From contig JBOEGH010000005.1 in the NCBI GenBank assembly GCA_050633325.1, positions 1 to 64,000 on the forward strand: 64,000 nt of DNA, given 5' to 3'. Source of the DNA: UBA1672 sp050633325 (lineage in GTDB: Bacteria > Pseudomonadota > Alphaproteobacteria > Micavibrionales > Micavibrionaceae). The position numbers were made by a program, and so were the translations under genes. This document shows positions 9,257 to 18,393 of the stretch, one piece after another. The first letter of the stretch is position 1; each line of letters starts with the position of its first letter. The notes under the pieces were generated by a model. That model was not told the DNA's origin. It saw only the letters and a list, made by a program, of their open reading frames with translations, and ran no database searches.

Positions 9257-10645
9257 TTATACGCTTTCAAGCTGAGAAAGTAATCTAAGAACGTCGGCGG
9301 AAGCTGCTTCGACTTGTTTGATCTCATCCATAGCCTCCCTCACCTTACCGGCATTATAAAGCTTAACCGCATTTATACCATGCTTATGAACCATCTCATG
9401 CGGTACTAACAATTCTTTAAACAACGGATTATCACGGTATTTACGATCAGTAACTTTATCATACCATTTACCAAGTCGACAAGAATGGTGATCCGCAAGC
9501 TCATCAGCATTAAGCCCCTCATGTCCTGCAACCATATTCGCCAATCTTTTCTTCCAAAGAATATGATCTGACTGGGCAAGCTTAATAACCTTGTCATGAA
9601 CATTATATTCCGCAAGAGCGCCAAGCTGACCACTGATCAAACTTTCAACCTTATCCATAGATGTAACTATATGTTCAATACCGGATACATTCTTGCTGCC
9701 TGCTGCAGCAATTAAAACAACACCTTGCGCTACCTCGCTTGATGCTTGGTTTTGTTCTCCTAAAATATTAGATATTTGCGCTATATTATCCGTGACAGTG
9801 TTAATCTTACCATTAATTTCCGCCATTCCTGTATCTACTTGCACCATTGCCTCTCGCCCTGCATCAATTGCATCGGTACTTTTTTCCATAGAATCTGAAA
9901 TATTTGCCATCTCAACTTGCAAGTTATCAATGATATCATTTATAGCCTCGGTAGATTTGGCAGTTTCACCAGATAAAGCTTTCACCTCGCCCGCAACAAC
10001 AGAAAAACCTCGTCCTGCTTCACCCGCACGCGCAGCCTCAATAGTTGCATTAAGAGCCAGTAAATTAGTCTGTTCTGCAATTTTCTTGATATCATCTGCA
10101 ATACCACCAATTTCCTCAGCGAACCGAGAAAGAACATTAACCTGATCCACACCTTTTTTAACCGCAATGGTTATATTCTCCATATTACTAACAGCATTTT
10201 GAACTGCTGCTGAACCTGCGTTTGTGGCATTTTGAGCCTCTTGAGCTTGATCAGCTATACTAAGGCCATAACGCTCAATTTCCTTAACCGTTGCCACCAT
10301 TTCCTCAGAAGCAGCAGCAATGCCTTGAGTTTGAATATCCGCTTCCCTTAATTCCGCCAACATCCTCGCAGAAAATATGGCAGTCTCACTTGCCTCAATA
10401 GACAGCTTAACGCAACGGCTCATCTCACCGCTTATATGATTTTGTAATTTCTCAACCAATTGACCGACAAGAATCATTGTCTCACTATCGTCGGAGGTAG
10501 AAACCATAAGATCATTATCAAGCAACGCCTGAATATGTTTTTTAATATCCACGTCTTCTTGGGAAATAACGGATGCAGAAACATCTTCATTAACTATTAA
10601 AACATCCTGTTTACTTGTTGATTTGTCAGAAAATATATTAAACAT
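9257..10645 (-). CDS. Soluble methyl-accepting chemotaxis protein with C-terminal CZB zinc domain
   Basis: 462 residues and no hydrophobic segment, so a cytoplasmic chemoreceptor. The signalling hairpin tip is at about 190-225 ('EQTNLLALNATIEAARAGEA', then 'GRGFSVVAGEVKALS'), which contacts CheA/CheW. Residues about 345-455 form a chemoreceptor zinc-binding (CZB) domain: H361 in 'SDHILWKKRL', C389 in 'HHSCRLGKWY', and H416/H420 in 'HEMVHKHG', the usual 3-His/1-Cys set. In characterised receptors CZB domains sense zinc or hypochlorous acid. No PAS or other sensor is seen in the first 75 residues. No che genes are nearby. Confidence 0.92.
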   Translation of the reverse strand: MFNIFSDKSTSKQDVLIVNEDVSASVISQEDVDIKKHIQALLDNDLMVSTSDDSETMILVGQLVEKLQNHISGEMSRCVKLSIEASETAIFSARMLAELREADIQTQGIAAASEEMVATVKEIERYGLSIADQAQEAQNATNAGSAAVQNAVSNMENITIAVKKGVDQVNVLSRFAEEIGGIADDIKKIAEQTNLLALNATIEAARAGEAGRGFSVVAGEVKALSGETAKSTEAINDIIDNLQVEMANISDSMEKSTDAIDAGREAMVQVDTGMAEINGKINTVTDNIAQISNILGEQNQASSEVAQGVVLIAAAGSKNVSGIEHIVTSMDKVESLISGQLGALAEYNVHDKVIKLAQSDHILWKKRLANMVAGHEGLNADELADHHSCRLGKWYDKVTDRKYRDNPLFKELLVPHEMVHKHGINAVKLYNAGKVREAMDEIKQVEAASADVLRLLSQLESV

Positions 10646-10834
10646 AAATCCTCCATGTCTAATTTCATATATTTCTAATATTATAAAACATAGAACAGAA
10701 AAAATACACAGCCAAAAATAAATTTATCTGTATTATTTTTGTTAAAGTCTGCTTAATCTTCTATAGCTATTCTATAGTTCAATGCGTTTCTACGTTACTA
10801 TATCGCTAAGATGATGAATGAAAGAGTTTAAGAA

Positions 10835-11929
10835 ATGACTGAGAAGTGGGAATATACCGTATCAGATGAGAAGATGGAAGAACTCATCAAGAACTATTGT
10901 ACCGATTTCACTGCCCTAGAAAGAGAAGGTAGATACGGCCCAATTACAGGACGTGACAAAGAAATAAGCGACTGTGTTTTGATTCTCTTACAAAAGGGTC
11001 GTAAAAATGTTTGTTTTCTGGCCCCCGCCGGTGTTGGTAAAACTGCTGCTGTTGTTGGACTGGCACAAGCTATCGTTGCAGAGAATGTTCCTGATTATCT
11101 AAAAGACGCACGTGTATTAGAAGTAGACCTTGCGCGTATGGCATCTGGTACGACATCACGCGCAGAGTTTCAGGATCGCTTTTTGCCCTTGTGTAAAGGT
11201 GTTGCAGAAAGATACCATAACCCTGACAATCAACGCATTATTCTATTCCTTGATGAAATACACCAAATCATGCCCGGATGTGTAGGAAGCTCGTACGCAG
11301 GATTATCCGACACTATAAAGCCATATCTGACTGCGGGTGACCTCCTTATGATTGGTGCGACAACGTTGGATGAATTTCGTATGTATGTGGCCCAAGATCC
11401 TGCGATGGACAGACGTTTTCAAAAGGTGTTCTTAAAAGCACCTAATATACCCGAGACATATGCAATCATGAAAGCCCTGCGTCCGGGACTGGAAAAACAC
11501 CACAAAGTCACAATCCCTGATGAATTGCTTATGCTTGTAGTACATTTAACCGAAGAACATATGCGCAAACGAAACCAACCAGATAAATCCATCATTACCG
11601 CAGATGCTGCACTTGCCTATCACGTTATGCATAAAGGAATTAACCAAGATATAGACGCTGATTCCATATATTACATGATTGCACGCGAAACAGGTCTGAA
11701 TGCAAAAGCAATGCATGATGAAAGGCAACTACAGAATATACGAGAAGAAGTAGCCATCATTGAAGGTGTAAAAGAAGAAGAAACAGAACAGGAAAACAAC
11801 CAATCTAATTACGATCCATCGCAAAAATTGCAAGATGTCGAAATGGATGAAGATTTCCAAGCAGAACAAGAAAGAGAAGAACAGGCACAACAACAAGCGT
11901 TAAAAGAATCGCAGCAAGCAGGCACATAA
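10835..11929 (+). CDS. Stand-alone ClpA/ClpB D1-like AAA+ ATPase
   Basis: 364 residues with one AAA+ module like the first ring of ClpA/ClpB. 'GPITGRDKEI' at 35-44 is the ClpB box. Walker A is 'APAGVGKT' at 63-70, with Ala for the first Gly. Walker B 'ILFLDEIH' is at 136-143, sensor 1 'IGATTLDEF' at 173-181, and arginine-finger candidates 'MDRRF' at 191-195. There is no N-terminal Clp repeat domain, no middle coiled coil and no second ring. The last 60 or so residues are a Gln/Glu-rich tail. A general disaggregase role is unlikely; it may be an adaptor-type or secretion-linked ATPase, but the neighbours (chemoreceptor, rsmC) do not show which. Confidence 0.8.
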   Translation: MTEKWEYTVSDEKMEELIKNYCTDFTALEREGRYGPITGRDKEISDCVLILLQKGRKNVCFLAPAGVGKTAAVVGLAQAIVAENVPDYLKDARVLEVDLARMASGTTSRAEFQDRFLPLCKGVAERYHNPDNQRIILFLDEIHQIMPGCVGSSYAGLSDTIKPYLTAGDLLMIGATTLDEFRMYVAQDPAMDRRFQKVFLKAPNIPETYAIMKALRPGLEKHHKVTIPDELLMLVVHLTEEHMRKRNQPDKSIITADAALAYHVMHKGINQDIDADSIYYMIARETGLNAKAMHDERQLQNIREEVAIIEGVKEEETEQENNQSNYDPSQKLQDVEMDEDFQAEQEREEQAQQQALKESQQAGT

Positions 11930-11946
11930 ACCAATAATAAAACATT

Positions 11947-12972
11947 CTATTTTCTTGCAGTTATAACTTTAAATCCGTGAGATTCATGAACCTTACTGAC
12001 CTCAGAAAAGTTGGCAGCTAATATATTTTCATATGCCAAGTGACTGTTAGCGACCATGAAGAGCCGCCCTCCCTTAGACAGGGATTGGCAAGCGGTATCA
12101 ATAAATTTATGACCAATAGATATGTCTGTTTTCTTTCCTTCATGAAAAGGAGGATTCATAACAATAAAGTTGAGATTAGTTATCGACCCACGATTAAGTG
12201 TCAGATCATCCCACATGAAACTACGATCAGTATTAAAAGAAGATAAATTCTTCTTACATAATTCAACCGAACGGTAATCCGCATCAATACAATATAGCTT
12301 CTTTATCTTGGGATATGTAGATAGTAAGAATCTGGATAAATAGCCATACCCACATCCAAAGTCCGCCCCCACACCCCTTAAATCATCTGGCAAACAACGC
12401 GTTAATATCTCTGAACCTTTATCAACCCTGTCCCAACCAAATACACCTGGTTGAGATACAAAGTCACCATTCATTACATCCTGCTCTTTACCATTTTTGA
12501 TAGCCTCTTTAACACTGTCATCATTATAGCTTTGAACACTACCCCACACGACACGCGCCTTGTTTTTTGACTCTTCATGCAGGTCTTGCATACCAAAACT
12601 TTGCATGGTCTTTCTTAGGCGAGAACCACCTGCTTTATTGCTAGCAGCACAAACCAGTTCACCACCAGTCTTCAAAAAGCTAATGCCTTTAGCAATCAGA
12701 TAACGTGCTTCTATCATGCTTTTAGGTACAAGAACGCAAACCACATCATAATTACTATCATCACTCGGCATAGTCGAAATCACAGGGTAGCCAGCATCAT
12801 TCAAAGAGCTTTCATACGGCTTAAAATACTGTTGCAATGTAACGTTGCACGAGTCGAATACGGACATAGACGGCGAATAAACGGCATTTAAAAGCAGTAT
12901 ATTCTTACCGTTAATCTCTATCGCATCACCGCGCAAGGGTCGCAACAATGTGTCTGTAGGCATCATGGTCAT
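11947..12972 (-). CDS. rsmC: 16S rRNA guanine-N2 methyltransferase, RsmC/RlmG family
   Basis: 341 residues with the family's duplicated architecture: a degenerate N-terminal methyltransferase-like half and an active C-terminal half. The SAM loop 'DFGCGYGYLSRF' is at 204-215 and catalytic motif IV 'NPPFHEGKKTD' starts at 273. Members methylate guanines in rRNA; RsmC acts on G1207 of 16S rRNA. The stop of the upstream AsmA-like gene is 6 bases from this start, and the ribosome binding site AAGG abuts that stop, so the two are probably co-transcribed. The N-terminus 'MTMM' leaves the exact start open by a few codons. Confidence 0.85.
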   Translation of the reverse strand: MTMMPTDTLLRPLRGDAIEINGKNILLLNAVYSPSMSVFDSCNVTLQQYFKPYESSLNDAGYPVISTMPSDDSNYDVVCVLVPKSMIEARYLIAKGISFLKTGGELVCAASNKAGGSRLRKTMQSFGMQDLHEESKNKARVVWGSVQSYNDDSVKEAIKNGKEQDVMNGDFVSQPGVFGWDRVDKGSEILTRCLPDDLRGVGADFGCGYGYLSRFLLSTYPKIKKLYCIDADYRSVELCKKNLSSFNTDRSFMWDDLTLNRGSITNLNFIVMNPPFHEGKKTDISIGHKFIDTACQSLSKGGRLFMVANSHLAYENILAANFSEVSKVHESHGFKVITARK

Positions 12973-12978
12973 ATTACC

Positions 12979-13824
12979 TTATTCAAATAAGGTCTTAATT
13001 TCATCAAACCCCTTCTTAAAGCCGTCAACTTCCTCTTCATAGCTTTTCTTAAGGTTCTTTTTAAATACATCTGCCGTACTAACCCCTATAGAGTTTAGCA
13101 TATCCAAAGACATACCTTCTAAGAACCCTGCGCTGTTTGAAGATTTACTGAACTTTTGTAAAACAACATCCATGATTTGTGCGATGGCTTCTTGAGCTAA
13201 TATTCCGTTTTCTTTTTGGCCAATACCAACAAGATGAATATCAGGCGCAGTAACTTTAGCCAAATCACCACCAAGCAATGTAACCGATGGCGTGATTTGT
13301 GCGCCGGTCAGTGAGAACTTCTTTACAATTACCTTTACATCTTCACCTTTATGAGAGTGCCCGTCGTGAGAATGACCATCATGAGAAGAAGAACCACCTG
13401 ACTTATCAGCACTTCGGTTTGCGATATTATTGCTTATATCGGAAATGTTTGTTCCATCTTTATCCACTTCAAGGTTAACATTAGTGCCGCTGACGGAGAT
13501 ACGTGCAAATGTTAATAAATCACGAGAGAAACTGTCACCATCAATAACTATCGCCTTAATAGAAATAGCATCAGGGTTATTATACCCTTTAGGGTTTGAA
13601 ACCCTAACATCCTGAACAACAACCTTTAAGTCCTCAAGTGTGATTTTCATATCCCCGACATGCACCGGAACACCTAATGTATCACTGGCCACCTGTTCGG
13701 TTATCTGCTTTGCCAAATAATCCATGTTAGTGTATAAATACACTGCTCCACCGACCAACAATAGAACCAATAAACTTAATAGATACAGACCTATTCTCGC
13801 GGTCTTTTTAACAGCAGACATCAA
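12979..13824 (-). CDS. AsmA-like membrane-anchored protein with His-rich loop
   Basis: 281 residues. One membrane segment at about 10-31 is followed by a periplasmic domain of the AsmA type ('EQVASDTLGVPVHVGDMKI', 'VVVQDVRVSNPKGY'). A loop at about 145-160 is rich in His, Ser and Gly (HDGHSHDGHSHKG) and could bind metal or simply link domains. Proteins with this fold sit between inner and outer membrane. This one is much shorter than AsmA and its function is not known. First gene of a likely pair with rsmC. Confidence 0.7.
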   Translation of the reverse strand: MMSAVKKTARIGLYLLSLLVLLLVGGAVYLYTNMDYLAKQITEQVASDTLGVPVHVGDMKITLEDLKVVVQDVRVSNPKGYNNPDAISIKAIVIDGDSFSRDLLTFARISVSGTNVNLEVDKDGTNISDISNNIANRSADKSGGSSSHDGHSHDGHSHKGEDVKVIVKKFSLTGAQITPSVTLLGGDLAKVTAPDIHLVGIGQKENGILAQEAIAQIMDVVLQKFSKSSNSAGFLEGMSLDMLNSIGVSTADVFKKNLKKSYEEEVDGFKKGFDEIKTLFE

Positions 13825-13939
13825 AATCCCCTTCAGATATTATACGATAAATATATCTTTACACTTTTTAGAAACAAAACAGAAATGAAATAATAAAACG
13901 CCTGACAAATGCTTGCTTATAACGCCATTTATTATCTGT

Positions 13940-14818
13940 TCAGGCCTGCATACGATGCTTTTCTTTCTTGAAAAAGGATTGGACTTTTAATTTAACGACC
14001 TTTGGCCACCTTCCTAAATCCTTCCAAGACACAGACATTTCATACATATACATTGCTGTAGACATTTCCAATACAGCATACCCAACAGACATTGGAAGTA
14101 TATTTGCGTAATCGTCTGTATTTATTTCATAAACATCACCATTTTCTTGTCCTGCATAAAATGCCCGTTGACACAGTTTATATATCTCTGGTTCAAACCC
14201 CTTCAATTCATCTAAGTAGACTCTAGGCCTGGAAAGAAAAATCCCTGTATTCCAAAACATGTATTCCTCATCAAACAAAGCCCTTAAATAGGCCTGATCA
14301 GGTTTTTCAACGTAACTTTCTACCTTACGTAATTTTTCATTTTTTTCATCACAAGACAGGTACCCATACCAATTTTCACCCCGTGATGGCTTAGAACCAA
14401 AGATGACCATGTTATCGTGTATATTATCCAAAGCATCATAAACGCAAGCCTCAAACTTTGAATTATCCAAAACATGATCACTAGGAAGAACCAACATGAT
14501 TTCACCTTGGTTCTTCAAATAAAATGCCGATAAAGAAATAGCCGCGGCACTACCCTTTCTATCAGTCTCCAATATAATTGACCTTGGTTTAACCTGTATT
14601 TCTTCCAGCTGTTTTTGCACCAGTCCATGGTACGATTCGTGACATACTATTATAGGTGATTGGAAAACCAATGAGCGCAGAACTGTCTTTTGGAACAAAG
14701 AGTGTTTATATAAAAGCTGACAAAAAGAAGATGGCATTTTATCGACCGAAAAAGCCCCAATTCTAGAACTAGGTCTATCAATCAAAATAACTGGCGCAAT
14801 ATTAATCGCCTTTTCCAT
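13940..14818 (-). CDS. Mannose-1-phosphate guanylyltransferase-like protein with degenerate signature
   Basis: About 292 residues of the GDP-mannose pyrophosphorylase fold, lacking the C-terminal isomerase/cupin domain of bifunctional ManC. The family signature GGSGTRLWPLSR should follow 'PVILA' near the start; here 'APVILIDRPSSRIGAFSVDK' stands in its place, so the loop that binds the nucleotide phosphates is gone. Later family blocks are kept: 'VLPSDH', 'VEKPD', 'MFWNTGIFLSRP' and 'SWKDLGRW'. It may be a regulatory or non-catalytic homologue. The start at 14818 is chosen because GGAAAG lies 8 bases upstream; it overlaps the end of the GDP-fucose synthase gene by 17 bases. A start at 14863 would overlap by 62. 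Confidence 0.72.
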   Translation of the reverse strand: MEKAINIAPVILIDRPSSRIGAFSVDKMPSSFCQLLYKHSLFQKTVLRSLVFQSPIIVCHESYHGLVQKQLEEIQVKPRSIILETDRKGSAAAISLSAFYLKNQGEIMLVLPSDHVLDNSKFEACVYDALDNIHDNMVIFGSKPSRGENWYGYLSCDEKNEKLRKVESYVEKPDQAYLRALFDEEYMFWNTGIFLSRPRVYLDELKGFEPEIYKLCQRAFYAGQENGDVYEINTDDYANILPMSVGYAVLEMSTAMYMYEMSVSWKDLGRWPKVVKLKVQSFFKKEKHRMQA

Positions 14819-15779
14819 CCCCATATCTTTCCAAAAAGTCATCGTAGCATTTGTGTATGCCATCTTTTAATTGAATTTCAGGTCTCCAACCTACCTCGAA
14901 CATTTGCTGGGTGTCTAGAACTTTTCTATAAACACCATCAGGCTTTTCTTCATCGAAAACCAATTCCCCTTTATACTCAACAACTTCACACACCACGCTA
15001 GCAAGTTTTTTTATTGCCACTTCACGCCCTGATCCGATATTAATATGACCAATATCGCTATATTCTTGTAATATAATGACCAAGGCACTGGCCAAATCAT
15101 CAACACAAAGGAATTCACGCAAAGGATTACCGCTTCCCCATATGGTCATGTAATCTACTTTATCTATTTTCGCTTTATGCGCTTTCATAATCAGGGATGG
15201 GATCACATGTGAGTTATTCACATCATAATGATCGCCTACACCATAAAGGTTACACGGCATAGCAGATATAAAATCGCATCCATATTCATTACGGTAAAAT
15301 TGCGCCATCTTAAGCGCCCCTATTTTCGCAAGCGCATATGCTTCATTTGTTTTCTCCAACTCACCCGACAACAACGCATCCTCCTTGACAGGTAACTGGC
15401 TTTCTCGCGGGTAAATACATGAAGATCCCAAAAATAAAACACGTTCTACACCCGATAAGTACGCACTATGCATTATGTTCGTTGCGATCATAGTATTTTG
15501 ATAATAAAACTGCGCAGGGTACGTAGAATTTGCACCAATCCCACCCACCTTAGCAGCGGCAATAATAATCATATCTGGCTTATTATCCGCAACCCAATCC
15601 TCTACATCAGATTGCCGTGTCAGGTCTAATGCGTCTCGACTAACTGTCAAAATATGGCACGGAAATTTTTCTAGCTGGCGAGTCAATGCAGAACCCACCA
15701 TGCCGTTATGGCCTGCAACCCAAATACGCTTACCTGCAAGAGATAACGGAACATCCAACCACTTTTTCGTTACCACCAC
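14802..15779 (-). CDS. fcl: GDP-L-fucose synthase
   Basis: 325 residues, short-chain dehydrogenase/reductase family. Converts GDP-4-keto-6-deoxymannose to GDP-L-fucose with NADPH. The nucleotide loop 'VAGHNGMVGSAL' is at 21-32 (GxxGxxG), with the active-site pair Y148/K152 in 'EAYALAKIGALK' and the conserved 'GSSCIYPRE' and 'MPCNLYG' blocks. It supplies a sugar for surface polysaccharide. The partner gmd is not in the window. Middle gene of a minus-strand run tsaC - fcl - nucleotidyltransferase-like gene, with gaps of 21 bases and an overlap. Confidence 0.92.
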   Translation of the reverse strand: MVVTKKWLDVPLSLAGKRIWVAGHNGMVGSALTRQLEKFPCHILTVSRDALDLTRQSDVEDWVADNKPDMIIIAAAKVGGIGANSTYPAQFYYQNTMIATNIMHSAYLSGVERVLFLGSSCIYPRESQLPVKEDALLSGELEKTNEAYALAKIGALKMAQFYRNEYGCDFISAMPCNLYGVGDHYDVNNSHVIPSLIMKAHKAKIDKVDYMTIWGSGNPLREFLCVDDLASALVIILQEYSDIGHINIGSGREVAIKKLASVVCEVVEYKGELVFDEEKPDGVYRKVLDTQQMFEVGWRPEIQLKDGIHKCYDDFLERYGDGKGD

Positions 15780-15800
15780 ATTACCTCTTTTATTAATATG

Positions 15801-16787
15801 TTAATTAGCAGCCCGCCTTAAACGGTCATTTATTGCCACACCTATACCGTGATCGGGGATATTCATAACAGCAATCGATTCATTAGACGGGTTATCCAAT
15901 AAACGCATCATTGCAAACAGATTTGCCGCCGCTTCATACAGGTCACCATCTTTACTGAGGTGTTGCATACTATCATCAGTCAGATCAGCCGCGCTGCCAC
16001 CGCTTTTTAATCCCATAAATTTTATTCCACCAAACGATAGAAGTGCCTCCCCCTCTTTAAGATCAATTGCATTAAGTCGGACAGGTATAGACGGCGCATA
16101 ATGTTTTAAAAGCTGCCCTGGCGATTTAACATCTTTTCCATTCTCCCCAAGGTCATAACCAACCTCTTCGCCCAGCGCAGCAGAAATATCCTCCGCCGTT
16201 ATGCCACCCGGACGCAAAACATACGGTTTGTCACCTGTACAATCCACTACAGTTGACTCCAAACCGACCGAACAAACACCATCCGCCAAAACCAAATCTA
16301 CACTATCCCCTAAACTGTGCACGACATGGGCCGGTGATGTCGGACTCAAGCTGCCTGATTTATTTGCACTTGGAGCCGCAATTGGAAAACCACATGCGTC
16401 GATCAAAGCGCGCGCGCCACTATGTGATGGTATACGAACAGCCACGGTTTTAAGGCCGGCACTAACTAAATCTGATAAAGCACAGTTTTCTTTTCTATTT
16501 AAAATTAGAGTCAACGCCCCAGGCCAGAAATTTTGTGCAATAACCTCATCCCGTACAGTCAGATCGGCAAATTCACGAACATCCTCAATATCATTCACAT
16601 GAACAATCAAAGGATTAAATTGCGGTCGCCCCTTTGCCGTGAATATTTTTGCCACCGATACACCATCGCAAGCATTTGCCGCCAAGCCATACACCGTTTC
16701 CGTGGGCATACCAACCAAGCCGCCCCTCCTTAATATAGAGGTCGCCTCGGCTATTGATTTATCATTAAGTGCGCATATCTTGATCAT
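15801..16787 (-). CDS. tsaC: L-threonylcarbamoyladenylate synthase (Sua5 type)
   Basis: Makes threonylcarbamoyl-AMP for the t6A37 modification of ANN-decoding tRNAs. The YrdC domain fills about the first 200 residues ('GGLVGMPTETVYGLAANA', 'IFTAKGRPQFNPLIVHV', 'SANKSGSLSPTS'). A C-terminal Sua5 domain follows ('SPGQLLKHYAPSIPVRL'), making this the long form. An ATG at 16787 is preceded by a GGTGGGA ribosome site; a start at 16805 adds six residues and has none. Promoter-proximal gene of the fcl run and divergent from a small unknown gene. Confidence 0.93.
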   Translation of the reverse strand: MIKICALNDKSIAEATSILRRGGLVGMPTETVYGLAANACDGVSVAKIFTAKGRPQFNPLIVHVNDIEDVREFADLTVRDEVIAQNFWPGALTLILNRKENCALSDLVSAGLKTVAVRIPSHSGARALIDACGFPIAAPSANKSGSLSPTSPAHVVHSLGDSVDLVLADGVCSVGLESTVVDCTGDKPYVLRPGGITAEDISAALGEEVGYDLGENGKDVKSPGQLLKHYAPSIPVRLNAIDLKEGEALLSFGGIKFMGLKSGGSAADLTDDSMQHLSKDGDLYEAAANLFAMMRLLDNPSNESIAVMNIPDHGIGVAINDRLRRAAN

Positions 16788-16832
16788 ATCCCACCACAAA
16801 GCCATTCAAACCAGCTTATTTCAAGTTTTTTT

Positions 16833-16862
16833 TTGACTTTTTCGAATAGCGGCACCTATAAG
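16833..16862 (+). promoter_or_regulatory. Sigma-70 type promoter for small unknown gene
   Basis: TTGACT (16833-16838) and TATAAG (16857-16862) are separated by 18 bases, about 45 bases upstream of the ATG at 16906. AGGAAAA precedes that start. Confidence 0.55.
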
Positions 16863-16905
16863 GTAAATTATTAAACCTTGGTAAAACCAAATACAGGAAA
16901 ATAAC

Positions 16906-17265
16906 ATGTCCATATCGCCTAAAGAAGACAACATATTGGAACACAGCTTTTTTCTCAGCAAAAATGATCTAATAGATACTTTTGCAAATTCTGTTTCTAT
17001 GCATGCGCATTTAGAAAGAGAAAATATAACAAGTCCAACAGAAGGTCAAAGACTGGAACGCGCAGAAAAAGCGTATGATCATATTACCGAGGTTATAGGA
17101 TTCAACCCGACGAAAGGTACGGTGGATGATTTTATTGCAGCAGTCAAAACTGATGATGCACAAAATGCGTTAAAATCTGTTCCGCCATATTCAACTACAC
17201 TAACACTTAACCGCCATATCATTGCAACACTTGACCATGACTTGCATGATTTAAGCGCGGCTTAA
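16906..17265 (+). CDS. Small protein of unknown function
   Basis: 119 residues, predicted mostly helical, acidic, without signal peptide or membrane segment. A ribosome site AGGAAAA and a good promoter support it as a real gene. I recognise no family. It ends 15 bases inside the convergent anmK gene, so the two coding ends overlap on opposite strands. Confidence 0.7.
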   Translation: MSISPKEDNILEHSFFLSKNDLIDTFANSVSMHAHLERENITSPTEGQRLERAEKAYDHITEVIGFNPTKGTVDDFIAAVKTDDAQNALKSVPPYSTTLTLNRHIIATLDHDLHDLSAA

Positions 17266-18318
17266 CACACCGCCCGTAATACTTTGTGTTACACCTGTTG
17301 TTGACGGTATCGTTAAATACAAACCAAGCAGAGAGCGAACCGCCAAATAGGCAAAGCCCTCTGCCTCTATTGCATCACCATTCAGACCAACCGTATCAAT
17401 GTTCTCAACCTTTATGTCCAGATGCTTGGCAATAACATCAACCATAAACTCATTATGACGACCTCCGCCCGATACATATATATGAGTAGGTTTTGTAGGT
17501 AATAGATCAATTGCCTTTTCTATACCGATAACTGACATTTCTAATAAAGTCGCCATACCATCCTCAGTTGATGCATAACGCACACAATCTATTGACCAAT
17601 GATCTCGATCCAGTGACTTCGGTGCTGGTTTTGAAAAATACTGATCGGCCAGAAATTTTTTGACCACATTATCTAACACTGCACCGCGTGATGCGGTTCG
17701 ACCACCTTTATCAAAATCCTCGCCCGTCCTTGATTTTATAAAGTCATCCATCAAAGCATTCGCAGGCCCGCAATCAAATGCAACAATTTCTCCATCCGCA
17801 CCTATGTAGGTGATGTTAGCCACACCACCAAGGTTTAACACAACCAACGGCCCATCAGATTCAGAAAACAAAGCCTGATGATAAATCGGCAATAACGGTG
17901 CACCTTGACCGCCGGATCGAATATCCGCTTGGCGCATATCGCTTACCACATCAATACCGGTTGCCTTTGCCAAAGCCGCACCATTACCAATTTGCCAAGT
18001 AAAGCCTTCATCTGGATTATGCGTAATGGTTTGTCCGTGAAAACCTATCACATCCGCACTCTCACCCATTGCCTTAATCGCAGCAACGTGAATGTCAGTA
18101 ACCATCTCCTCTGCTTCTTCAACTTGTGAATCGCGTACCGTCTTACCAAAGCATTTGCGCACCTTGTCTCTAATTGCAACATCGTAGGGGTGCGCGTAAT
18201 AGCGCAACGGCTTAACATACCCATGCCCATCTGTTTCTATCAAGGCAACATCGATCGATCCATCCAAAGACGTTCCCGACATTAATCCTATGGCTTTATA
18301 GACTTTATGTTCGCCCAT
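17251..18318 (-). CDS. anmK: Anhydro-N-acetylmuramic acid kinase
   Basis: 355 residues of the AnmK family. Phosphorylates and opens 1,6-anhydro-MurNAc released during peptidoglycan turnover, giving MurNAc-6-phosphate. The ATP-binding start 'AIGLMSGTSLDGSIDVAL', the middle block 'GFHGQTITHNP', 'LVVLNLGGVANIT' and 'VSGGGRHNEFM' are all typical. Fits with the AmiC-type amidase further along in cell-wall recycling. Divergent from tyrS across 75 bases. Confidence 0.95.
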   Translation of the reverse strand: MGEHKVYKAIGLMSGTSLDGSIDVALIETDGHGYVKPLRYYAHPYDVAIRDKVRKCFGKTVRDSQVEEAEEMVTDIHVAAIKAMGESADVIGFHGQTITHNPDEGFTWQIGNGAALAKATGIDVVSDMRQADIRSGGQGAPLLPIYHQALFSESDGPLVVLNLGGVANITYIGADGEIVAFDCGPANALMDDFIKSRTGEDFDKGGRTASRGAVLDNVVKKFLADQYFSKPAPKSLDRDHWSIDCVRYASTEDGMATLLEMSVIGIEKAIDLLPTKPTHIYVSGGGRHNEFMVDVIAKHLDIKVENIDTVGLNGDAIEAEGFAYLAVRSLLGLYLTIPSTTGVTQSITGGVLSRA

Positions 18319-18393
18319 ATTTAAAACCCCTTGAGAGACAATAAGATTTGCTGTTATACATTTAAGATAAACAATATATCAGAGTGAATTAGC

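Noticed and set aside
13880..13945. Terminator between the nucleotidyltransferase-like and AsmA-like genes
   Set aside because: GCCTGA and TCAGGC followed by GTTTT can pair on the minus strand, but the loop is about 40 bases and the stem only 6; too weak to list.
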